Shown in pieces: positions 47,679 to 55,976 of a stretch of DNA of 64,000 bases; the first letter of the stretch is position 1; the number at the start of each line of letters is the position of its first letter. A model generated the notes under the pieces. It was not told the origin of the DNA and ran no database searches. It saw nothing but the letters and a program-made list of their open reading frames with translations. Origin of the DNA: Lomentospora prolificans (taxonomy: Eukaryota > Ascomycota > Sordariomycetes > Microascales > Microascaceae). Made by a program: the position numbers and the translations under genes. The DNA is taken from the NCBI GenBank assembly GCA_029532625.1, contig JARFXM010000009.1, forward strand, positions 930,001 through 994,000. Reading direction: 5' to 3'.

Positions 47679-48680
47679 ATGGCTGGTGGTAAGTTCCTGC
47701 GCCGAGTCTGAAGTGTCACCTCAGACCACTTATTCCCTCGCACCCGTGAACCCGTGTTTCCGACTCGTTCCACGCTACGGACTGGCAACAATGGGCATCA
47801 ATTGAAGGCGCTTGACCTTGTTGAACACTTTGCCGCCGATGATCTTTTCATCGACGGCATGTTGTGGCCGCCCTGACTGCTTCTTGGAAGCTTTCGAGAG
47901 CGTTTGCGCCAAGAGTTACGCAGAGTCGGAGACGGAAGACACAAATCTTCATACCCCTTTGCTGGGAGTGCTTCTTTCAGGGAGCCTTTCACAGCAGCTC
48001 ACCCGGTTTCGCTTCCTCCTCAAACCCTGAATTTCAAGAAAGGGTCGTGGATCGGCCGAGGGAGAGACTGTCTCACCAGGGGCACCTGCCGCGTCACACA
48101 TAACTACGTCACCAACGCAAAAGCTTTGGGAGAACCGCAATGCTAACCAAACCTCCCACCAGGCGATACCAAGAAGGGTGCCAACCTCTTCAAGACCCGC
48201 TGCGCGCAGTGCCACACCACCGAGGCTGGCGGCGGCAACAAGATCGGTCCCGCTCTTCACGGTCTTTTTGGCCGTAAGACCGGCTCCGTCGAGGGCTACT
48301 CCTACACCGACGCCAACAAGCAGAAGGGCATCACCTGGGACGAGAAGACTCTCGTGAGTAACCCCCCCATCCAGCTTATCCCCCCAAGCCCCTAGCTTGT
48401 CTAGGCCAGCTCTTGGGGTATAAATCAAGCGTGTACTAACCCGCTCCGCTACAGTTCGACTACCTCGAGAACCCCAAGAAGTACATTCCCGGTACCAAGA
48501 TGGCCTTCGGTGGTCTTAAGAAGGAGAAGGACAGGAACGACCTCATTGCGTAAGTCTTCTTCCCCCTTTCCCGCCTTGTTCAGCCTGGCTCTGGCGCACT
48601 CTCCAGTCTCTAGACGGAGTAAAGAATAGTCGTGCTAACATGATACTTCAAACAGCTACCTCAAGGAGTCCTGCGCTTAA
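47679..48680 (+). CDS. cytochrome c
   Basis: Cytochrome c carries electrons from complex III to complex IV in the mitochondrial intermembrane space. Four exons are read: 47679-47688 (10 nt, MAG plus one base), 48163-48353, 48455-48549 and 48656-48680. All junctions are GT-AG, and the 106-residue product has the usual length. The heme site is CAQCH in TRCAQCHTTEAGGGNKIGPA. The axial Met lies in YIPGTKMAFGGLKKEKDRND, and the C-terminal helix ends LIAYLKESCA. There is no cleavable targeting sequence, as expected for this protein. The first intron is 474 nt, several times longer than any other in the window, and follows a tiny first exon. It may hold regulatory sequence. Open frames inside the intron (47812-48146 and others) show no domain. 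Confidence 0.96.
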
Positions 48681-49322
48681 ACGACCTGTGTACCTTTATT
48701 TTTGAAAATTCAAACCCGCTTAGAATCGCGACCTGCATTAGAGCAACGTTTGGCGACCTCTTTCTTCGTTGTACAATAGAGCTTTAGATTACTATCTGTG
48801 CCCAAGTGAGGCCTTGTAGTAAAAAGAAAAATACATCTCCCCACCTTCTAATCTATGGATAAACGAGTCTCAACGTGACTATCTAACGTGAGCTTCCGTG
48901 CGTGTCCTGGTTTGCCGTAGATACCTTTCGCATTCTTTGTCTCGGTTGTCTTCGTGTCGCACTGCAGAACACATGTTTTGCTCTCTCGCTATTCCGCGCT
49001 CCGAAGGACGAAGAAAGAACCCATGGTCTATTAGCCCAAAAATATCATGTACCATATCCGCCATACGCCGGCCTGAAGGAGGAAAAACAATTATCCTCCC
49101 CTTGAAAACAAAAGTGACCCATACCCATACCCTAGCCTCCGCGTTCTTAATCGAGTAAGTCTTGGTCAATCTATGGCCTGACAGACCCCGGCTGAGCGGG
49201 TGGAGAAAATCTTCAAAGGCTCCATCTCCGTAGCCCAATCTGCCTCTGCGCCTTTGCGAGGAAAGAAAAGGAAAAAAAAAAAAAAAAAAAAGACTCTTAT
49301 AGAATTTTTCTCTTTGTGCCTT
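48681..49322. other. convergent intergenic region (cytochrome c / RIX7-like)
   Basis: About 640 bp between two 3' ends. It contains an A20 run at 49272-49291, just beyond the RIX7-like stop. No gene is seen. Confidence 0.5.
49272..49291. repeat. A20 homopolymer
   Basis: 20 A in a row on +, about 30 bp past the stop of the leftward RIX7-like gene, so a U run in its 3' UTR. Confidence 0.9.
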
Positions 49323-51533
49323 TTACATTTCCGCCATCTCCTCCGCCAGCGCCATGGCGCGGTAGAGCTCTATATTCGTCACCGAAGGCTTCAACCCCTT
49401 CAACGCCGCCTCCCAATCCCCCTTGGACGGCGCGACGCTGGCCCTCGTGGCTGCTGGATCGCGCATGACTCTCTGCACGGCCTCGAGCACGGCGCGATCG
49501 CTCAGCTCCGAGAGGTCAGCGCCGCTAAAGTTCCTGCACCGGGGGTCGCGGGCGACGGCCTCGACGACCTCGGGGTCGGATCCGAGGCGGCGCGAGCGGG
49601 CCATGGTCCTGAGGATGTCGAGGCGCTCGTCCTCGCTGGGGAGGTCGACGTAGACTTTTCGGTTGAAGCGGCCGGTGCGGAACATGGCGGGGTCGATCAT
49701 GTCGGGGCGGTTGGTGGCGGCGACGACGTAGACGCCGGCGCGGCCCCTGGCGCCGTCGAGCTCCGTGAGGAAGGTGTTGACGACGCGGGTGCCGGCCTCG
49801 GTGGACGTGTTCTCGCGGCGGGGCACGAGGGAGTCGATCTCGTCGAGGAAGACGAGGCAGGGCGCGCAGGTGCGGGCGCGCTCGAAGAGGGCGCGGATCT
49901 TGCGCTCGGATTCGCCGACGTACTTGTCGAGGAGCTCGGGCCCGTTGACGAGGATGAAGCTGGCCTGCGCGGCGTTGGCGATGGCCTGCGCGACGTAGGT
50001 TTTCCCGCAGCCGGGCGGGCCCCAGAGGAGCACGCCGGCGGGTTTGCTGACGCCTTCGTAGAGCTCGGGGTGCTTGATGCGGGTGATGACGTTGAGCTCG
50101 AGGAGGCTGATGACGTTGCGTAGGCCGCCGACTTGGTCTAGCGTAACATCGGGGATGGCTGTGAAACCTTCTCTGTATAGATGGGGTGTGAATAGGCTGA
50201 TGGCCTTTTCGAAATCTTCTAGTATTACTGGCCGGTTGGCGCTGTATGCGAAATTCCGACTTTTCAGCGCAACGAGCTGGAGATCGTCACCGACGTAGCC
50301 ATGAGTTCGGCGCGCTATCGAGGTGTAGTCAAGGGGCGGGTCGCCATGCTCACGGCCTATCGCCTCGAGGATCTCTTTCCTGGCCTTCTCCGTCGGTGCC
50401 TTTATGCTGTATGTGTCCTCCAATAGCCCGTACTTGTGGAGCTCGCCGGGTATAGATTCCGGACGGGCAGTTGTCGCAGCGATAGCAATTCGCTGCCCTT
50501 GCCGTTTCGCCCTTGTAAGCCGCCTAAGAAACTGCTCCATGTGGCTCGCGGCGGCGTTGGGTGGGCTTTGCGTAGTCCCCTGAGATTGCCAGAGGCGGTC
50601 GATTTTCTGGATTTGGATGATGCAGGGGGCCATGCCAGTGGCCTCGTCGAACACATCGGATAAAGTCTTTTCAACCCTCTCCGACGTTTCGAGGACGACG
50701 CAATCGACCTGTAGGAGGGGGACCTTCCATCGCGATGCAAGGTGAGCGAGTAACGCTGACTTTCCGCATCCCACGGGACCAGAAAATAATAACGTGGCGG
50801 GTACGCTGTGCGCCGGCCTGTGGTCTTCCATCATCACATCCTCGCCGTCGGTGGGGTCCTCGCGCCGTACCATTTGCGGCCATACGTCCACCTCAAAGTC
50901 TTCCACAACACCGTCTATTCCGCCTAATAGCGGAAGGCCCGTCAAGTCAGCTACAGTATAACCCTTGTTCGTCTTTGGCCTCTTTGGCATGAGTAATTTT
51001 GACGGAGCTTCAGTCGCATTCTGTTCTCCGTCTGTCGTCCTCGCGCGACCGGTAGTAGAGGGTGACCTCGAGCGCCTTCGCTTCTTAGACCCGTTCATCT
51101 TGTCTGCGCCTTCGGAGGTATCGGCCTTGTCTTCTTTCTCCTGCTCCTTTCCTTCTTGGTCCTTTTGTCCCTTTCCTTTTTGCTCTGCGAGCTTCCACCG
51201 CCTCGCAAGTTGTCTGTTCAAGAGACTAGAATCCACAACAGGTGTTGCCGGCGCTTCCTTTGCGCTGTCAACCTCCTCTACTTCGGACTCTTGATCCTCA
51301 AGGTCTTGTTTTCGGAATTTCAGCACCCTTTCAATTGACTCTTCCAAAGGCTTCCGTTTCTGCCGGCGGAGACTCGAGTTCGATCCTCGGATGTAGTCGT
51401 AGACGACAGCGACGGTGAGGCGCGGTCGAGCACCCTTTCCGGGCTCCGTGTCGTTCTCTAGATCGTCCTCGAGCTTGCGAACGAGTTGGTACACGTCGCG
51501 GTCGAGTCCGGTGCGCAAGCTTAACCGGGGCAT
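49323..51533 (-). CDS. RIX7/NVL-like AAA ATPase of ribosome assembly
   Basis: One uninterrupted frame of 736 residues starts at the ATG at 51533. The open frame extends 34 codons further upstream, but only to a TTG through a poly-Lys stretch from a T run, so I chose the ATG. The N-terminus MPRLSLRTGLDRDVYQLVRK and SNSSLRRQKRKPLEESIERV match the Rix7/NVL N-terminal domain. A basic nuclear-type linker (KKRRRSRSP) follows, then two AAA domains. The second (D2) is canonical: Walker A GPPGCGKT at 505-512, Walker B LVFLDEID at about 560-567, VVAATNRPD and RTGRFNRK. The first (D1) keeps a Walker A-like GPVGCGKS (252-259), but its Walker B reads IIQIQKID (305-312) and the sensor and Arg-finger region is altered (IAATTARPESIPG). 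D1 is probably inactive. Rix7 removes factors from pre-60S particles. A specialised paralogue is possible. Confidence 0.82.
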   Translation of the reverse strand: MPRLSLRTGLDRDVYQLVRKLEDDLENDTEPGKGARPRLTVAVVYDYIRGSNSSLRRQKRKPLEESIERVLKFRKQDLEDQESEVEEVDSAKEAPATPVVDSSLLNRQLARRWKLAEQKGKGQKDQEGKEQEKEDKADTSEGADKMNGSKKRRRSRSPSTTGRARTTDGEQNATEAPSKLLMPKRPKTNKGYTVADLTGLPLLGGIDGVVEDFEVDVWPQMVRREDPTDGEDVMMEDHRPAHSVPATLLFSGPVGCGKSALLAHLASRWKVPLLQVDCVVLETSERVEKTLSDVFDEATGMAPCIIQIQKIDRLWQSQGTTQSPPNAAASHMEQFLRRLTRAKRQGQRIAIAATTARPESIPGELHKYGLLEDTYSIKAPTEKARKEILEAIGREHGDPPLDYTSIARRTHGYVGDDLQLVALKSRNFAYSANRPVILEDFEKAISLFTPHLYREGFTAIPDVTLDQVGGLRNVISLLELNVITRIKHPELYEGVSKPAGVLLWGPPGCGKTYVAQAIANAAQASFILVNGPELLDKYVGESERKIRALFERARTCAPCLVFLDEIDSLVPRRENTSTEAGTRVVNTFLTELDGARGRAGVYVVAATNRPDMIDPAMFRTGRFNRKVYVDLPSEDERLDILRTMARSRRLGSDPEVVEAVARDPRCRNFSGADLSELSDRAVLEAVQRVMRDPAATRASVAPSKGDWEAALKGLKPSVTNIELYRAMALAEEMAEM

Positions 51534-52005
51534 GCTTGCTGTGTGGCGTGCAGTTCGTTGGTGACTACTTTCTTTTTTTTTTTTTTTTTTTCCTCTGCGG
51601 GCTTCTTTTTTTGGGCGGGCAGCGTCCCTTCCCAAAATAATTTATTTTGCCCCTCCTCTCTCACCGCCTTTGCCCCACCAGCCAACAATGGATCTTTCTC
51701 AACCAAACTCCGGACAGCTTCATATGATTAGTATCTTCGAACCCGTCTATTTGGTTGATTGCATTCCCCTCAGGTACACTCCATAAGTACACACTGGGCT
51801 CTAAATCGGCTCATTCGAAGAAGGGTTTGTCATTGGAGTCGGGTATTCTACCAAACCCACCGAGCCTCACCGAACCAGGAGCTTTGGGTCATTTTTTCTG
51901 GAGCTCTGTCTGCCCCTCCAAAACATCGACGAAACAAGAGTTTACACCCCCGACATCCCGAACACCGCACACCTAGGCAACGGAGTTCCTCTAGCACAAG
52001 ACAAT
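51534..52005. promoter_or_regulatory. 472 bp bidirectional promoter (RIX7-like / RRP42)
   Basis: The ATGs of a ribosome-assembly ATPase and an exosome subunit face away from each other across 472 bp. The interval includes a T19 run at 51573-51591, close to the RIX7-like start. Poly(dA:dT) tracts of this kind keep promoters free of nucleosomes, and shared control of the pair is plausible. Confidence 0.5.
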
Positions 52006-53176
52006 ATGCCTTCCGTACAAACGCTCCTATTTTCCCCGGCCGAGCTCGCCTATATCCACACATCCCTCTCCCTCCCAACTCCCATCCGAGCCGACGGCCG
52101 CAAACCTACGCAATTCCGCCCTCTGACTGCCGAAACAGGCATTCTCCCTGGGACCAATGGAAGCGCTAGGGTTTGCTTCGCTGACGGAACCGAAGCCATC
52201 GTTGGTGCCAAGGCTGAGATCCAGAAGACTACAAGCCCCGACTCCGTCAACCTCCCCACTCTCACTGCGCCGAGGGGTGAGCAGTCAAGGGCGGAGGATG
52301 GTGAAGGTCTAGCGCCAGAGTCAGCGGCAAGTAACGAATGGCTCGAGATCACGGTCGAGATACCCGGCTACAGAGACGACGACGCGACAACAGTATTTCT
52401 AGCGTCAATGTTGAGCGAGGCCCTGACGGCAGACGGGGAATTTGCGAAGAAGTTGGTGATAAATCGGAGGTTCCACTGGAAGCTCTACCTCGACGTTCGT
52501 TTTTCCTTGGCTTTCTATAAGCAAAAATACAGGACGCTAACCAGCTAGATAGATTTTTCTCATTTCTCCCCCTCTATCGTACCCCTTACCCCTTCTCTCC
52601 CTGACCACACATCTCGCTCTTCTCGCCACGAGGTTACCGCGACTCAAATCCGAAGGCGACGAGGATCCCATGTTTGACGACGACTGGGAGGCGGCGACCT
52701 ATCTTTACCCTTCCGGCACGGTATCCACTCCTACTTCACGACCGCCGATCACCCTCCTTGTTATTGCGATAGGCGACAATATCTTCTTTGACCCTTCGAG
52801 TGAGGAGCTCGCTGTCGCTGAAGTTGCGCTTGCCATATCGGTTGCCGAGTGCTCTAGCGAAGAATCGGGTGGAAGCGCCATGGACCTTGACTCCGGCCGC
52901 ACCTTCAAGATGGTCTCCATGAGGTCAATTGACCCGCCGTCTCGGTTGACTCCTCCCGGTATTCCTGATGCCGAGAACCCAGCCACGGCGATTACTGGAG
53001 CGGCACCTAGCAAAAAGCCGCAACAACCAACAGGGAAGTCTACGAGAGGAGTATGGAAAGCCCCCGTGGGCGGCGCAAAGTTTAGCCTGATACAGTTGAT
53101 GATACAGCAGGTTATGGAGAGGGGAGGCGTTGCGGACGAGGTGCTCGATGGTCTCGCTGGTGTAGATTTGTCATGA
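52006..53176 (+). CDS. RRP42: RRP42, RNA exosome core subunit
   Basis: Exons 52006-52494 and 52553-53176 give 370 residues. The donor is GTTCGT, a weak but valid GT site also used in SEC18 here. The acceptor follows a CTAAC branch site, and the splice gives WKLYLDIFLISPPLSYPLPL in frame. The RNase PH fold is visible: IRADGRKPTQFRPLTAETGI, SARVCFADGTEAIVGAKAEI, and the second half TLLVIAIGDNIFFDPSSEE. Rrp42 is one of six RNase PH-like subunits forming the inactive ring of the exosome that processes and degrades RNA. Two low-complexity insertions (about residues 80-110 and 275-320) are common in filamentous fungi. The gene shares its promoter region with the RIX7-like ATPase, and both serve ribosome biogenesis. 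The 3' end converges on the next gene. Confidence 0.9.
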
Positions 53177-53403
53177 TATCAACCAAAACGAAGTGATTCT
53201 AGTGTTGAAATGGAGGTATGGACCAAAATAGACGTAATGAATGATAAAACTGGGGAATGGGAGTCCGTTCCGAGCCGATCTATGCTATGGTACTATTCGA
53301 TTCGCTTGTACCAAACACCAAACTCCCGGGGATATCTTTCAGACAATTTAATCCTTCAAAACAAACAGACGGAGATGGACCTCCTCTTTCCCCTACGTAG
53401 CAC

Positions 53404-54066
53404 TTATGCCTTTGGCCCTGGCTTGGAAGCCAAATCAATGGCAACTTTTTCCATCTTCTGCGCTACCAACTTCTCCAGCGAAGGCACCCCCAACTTGCCC
53501 AACGCCTCGAGGATGAGGCCCGCCAGCTCTTCGCTCATGCCCTCGTACCTATCCGTATAGATATCCAATCCCTCCTCAGTAAACAGCGTCTTCGCGAACC
53601 AAGTCACAGCCCACCTCTCAGTCACGCCCTCCGAATTCACCCTCTCCCCCCACCCAATCATCTCCCACGGGCACGAAATCGGCTTCAACAACCCGCCCCC
53701 GCGCCAATTCCACGACGTCAAGTCGTCCTTGCTCACGGCCGTGTCGACCCCCGAGATGCTCTTGACCTTGGTTGACCCCTTGCTCTGGTAGGCGACGACG
53801 TCGGTGATGCGCGGGTTACCTGCCGCCGAGGCTGGGTGCGCGCCGTACGTGATGGTGAGGTTCTGCGCGGGGCGCCAGCGCTTGAGGGTGGAATGCGTGA
53901 CGGTCCAGGTGCGGTGGAGCCATTCCAGCGGCGGGGAGCCCGAAGCGGAGGAGGCCGCGGGTTTGTATTGCTTGGGTGCGCGGATCTGGAGCGCCGTCGA
54001 GTCGGCGGAGCTCGGGCCGGAGATGGGGCCCACCGGTTGAGGGGCGGCGGGTTGTTCGGTTGTCAT
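53404..54066 (-). CDS. conserved-looking protein of unknown function, 220 residues
   Basis: A single open frame starts at ATG 54066. The first 50 residues or so are Pro/Ala/Ser-rich. A compact domain follows, with many aromatic residues: LEWLHRTWTVTHSTLKRWR, NLTITYG, DVVAYQSKG, LTSWNWRGGG, LLKPISCPWEMIGWGE and ERWAVTWFAKTLFTEEGLDI. This pattern suggests a small beta-barrel, perhaps lipocalin- or NTF2-like, that binds a hydrophobic ligand, but that is inference only. A C-terminal helix ends SKPGPKA. No signal peptide or membrane helix is visible, so a cytosolic protein is likely. The gene lies 227 bp from the RRP42 stop, converging on it. I do not recognise a named family. Long frame, balanced composition and good codon use make it a real gene. 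Confidence 0.72.
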   Translation of the reverse strand: MTTEQPAAPQPVGPISGPSSADSTALQIRAPKQYKPAASSASGSPPLEWLHRTWTVTHSTLKRWRPAQNLTITYGAHPASAAGNPRITDVVAYQSKGSTKVKSISGVDTAVSKDDLTSWNWRGGGLLKPISCPWEMIGWGERVNSEGVTERWAVTWFAKTLFTEEGLDIYTDRYEGMSEELAGLILEALGKLGVPSLEKLVAQKMEKVAIDLASKPGPKA

Positions 54067-54409
54067 TGTGGTGAGATGAATTTGGTGTGGCGAATTGCTT
54101 TCTGGTGACCGAGTATTGAAAATTTTGGTTATGAGATGAGATTTCGGGATGGTCGGGATATTTAATGTTGAGGCGGAGGTGCTGGTGTTTGAGAAGGTCT
54201 GTGTAAATGAGAGAGCTCAAGAGAGGCGTCGATCTTTCCGGCGTTTCAGAACTGGTCAAGGCGTGGTCTGGGCAGTCTGGGCGCACAGTTTTACAATTCT
54301 CGAAGTCTAGGCGGTATGAAAGCAGCAGCAGGTTTTCAGACGCGATCGAATTAAATGCGAAAATAAATAAGTTTGGGGTATCTCTAAAGGCGTCTCTACT
54401 TTCGTGACT
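54067..54409. other. short intergenic region between two leftward genes
   Basis: 343 bp holding the promoter of the unknown 220-residue protein and the 3' flank of the Cir_N gene. It is A/T-rich near 54341-54400. No gene is seen. Confidence 0.5.
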
Positions 54410-55466
54410 CTAATCATGGGTCCGTTCCGTACGGCCACGCTTTTCTCGGCGATCGTCTCTGCGATCATCTCGGCCACGATCCCTCTTCGGCGAGGAGCTT
54501 CTCCTCCGCCGCTTACTTTCAGGGTCGCGCTCCCTGCTTCGCTCCCTGTGACGATGACGGTCTCTTGTGCGATTTCCGTCTTCATCGCGATGGCGGTGTC
54601 TCCTCTCCTCACGGCGCACCTGCTTCTCACGCCTGCGCTCCTCTTTCTTGAGTTTTCTCAGCTCCTCCTCGTGCTCCTGTTGCGCTCTTTCCCTCGCTTT
54701 CTTTACTTCCCGTACCCTTGCAGCGCCGGCTTTCATCATAGCCAGCGGGTCCTTCGAGATCATGCGAGCCGCATCTCGTTGCTTTCGCAGAGGGTCTTCA
54801 TTGCCCCAGACGTCCTTTGGCGGGGTCTCAATCCCAATCTTGGCATCTGAAGATGTGTACCACGGGTTGTCCAGCCCGCTCTTACCCGCAGCGTTCGAAA
54901 GGCGCATTTTGAACTGATCTTCATACTCTTTCCGTTTTCGCGCCGCCTCCTTCTCTGCTTCCGGGTTCTTCTCGGCGTGTTTGTAGGCTTTTTCGTCCCC
55001 AATCAGATCGATGTGGCCGTCCCGCCCCACAAGAGGCGCGGAGCTAGAGGATTTCTTCCGAGATATGTCATCCTTGTCCGCCCGTTTCCTCGCCACCCTC
55101 AGCTCGAACTCGGTGTCGTCTTCGCCCGGGCGCTTTCTCTGCCTCCTCTCCCTCTGTCCGTGGCCACGACCGACCCGCTCGGCGTCTCTTGAAGCTCCGT
55201 CGTCGACGTCGGCGCTTTCTGGTTCTTCTTCGTCCGGTGGCGGTATCTCGCCTCGTAGAATAGCTAGCCGGCGCTTCGCATCCTGTTCCTGCCATCGCTG
55301 CTCTTCGGCTTCCTCCTTGGCCTTGGCTTCGGCTTCGTCGCGGCGGACGCGGGCGATGTTGTCGGCATTGTAGACATTCCAGGATTTCTTGCCTAAAAGA
55401 TGGCTGAACAGGGCGTTAGGACTTGGAATTGAATGAAGTTGAGGGGAGAGGGACACACAGAGGCAT
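54410..55466 (-). CDS. LENG1-like protein with Cir_N domain
   Basis: Exon 55459-55466 is only 8 nt (MP plus two bases). It is joined across a 55 nt intron (GTGTGT donor, CCTAAC branch, TTCAG acceptor) to exon 54410-55403, giving 333 residues. The join yields MPLHLLGKKSWNVYNADNIA, then RVRRDEAEAKAKEEAEEQRW, which is the Cir_N domain as found in LENG1-type proteins and, more distantly, the splicing factor Cwc25. Without the splice the frame would start in an unrelated leader. The middle is charged and coiled (RKRKEYEDQFKMRLSNAAGK, DNPWYTSS), and the C-terminus is an Arg/Ser/Asp-rich tail typical of nuclear RNA-processing proteins. A role near the spliceosome is likely but inferred. It shares a 510 bp promoter region with SEC18. 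Confidence 0.83.
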
Positions 55467-55976
55467 GATGTTTTCACGCGCAAGTTCGCTGGTGAGACTG
55501 AGAATCCCGCAAAATGCTGAACTGAAAGAGGACGCGCATGACGTGGGACATATAAGCCGCCAAGCTTCTTTCATTCACAGCTGTCCGCGGCTGAGTCGCC
55601 CCTGTTTATGCGGTCGTGGGGCGGCGACACGGGACATCGCCAGGTGGCAACGCTGTTCTCACGTGACGTTTTGCAGGGACATGGGCCACATTCATGGTAT
55701 GGGAGCTCTAGACATGCCCCGCATCAGCAACGGGACCTGCTACACTTAGGGGCAGGAAGGCAACGACATAGCTCTTCCTCCATCGCAGAGTGGACAGATG
55801 GTTCTTTCTTTCATTCTTCTTGTCATAAATAACAACTGGTTTCTCTATCAAAAAAATAGAGCCTTATTTCGAGGATCATAATCGAGAACAATTGCCTCGT
55901 AATATTCAACACCCCACTCTTTAATCGACCTGCTATTAAAGTTACCCACCAGCTGTCACTCCCAAGAGCTTCGGCA
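55467..55976. other. divergent promoter region (LENG1-like / SEC18)
   Basis: 510 bp between the two ATGs. The SEC18 side is A/T-rich (55825-55925). A palindromic TCACGTGA lies near the middle and is listed separately. Confidence 0.5.
55659..55666. promoter_or_regulatory. TCACGTGA palindrome (bHLH/Cbf1-type site)
   Basis: A perfect 8 bp palindrome with the CACGTG core bound by Cbf1-type bHLH factors, 193 bp from the LENG1-like ATG and 311 bp from the SEC18 ATG. Function is inferred from the motif only. Confidence 0.35.

Noticed and set aside
49200..50123. 307-codon open frame on + over the RIX7-like gene
   Set aside because: Antisense shadow of a GC-rich AAA domain. It has no motifs, while the - strand frame has clear Walker motifs.
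51534..51635. N-terminal extension of the RIX7-like protein to 51635
   Set aside because: It would start at TTG and run through poly-Lys from a T19 promoter tract. The ATG at 51533 begins the conserved N-terminal domain.
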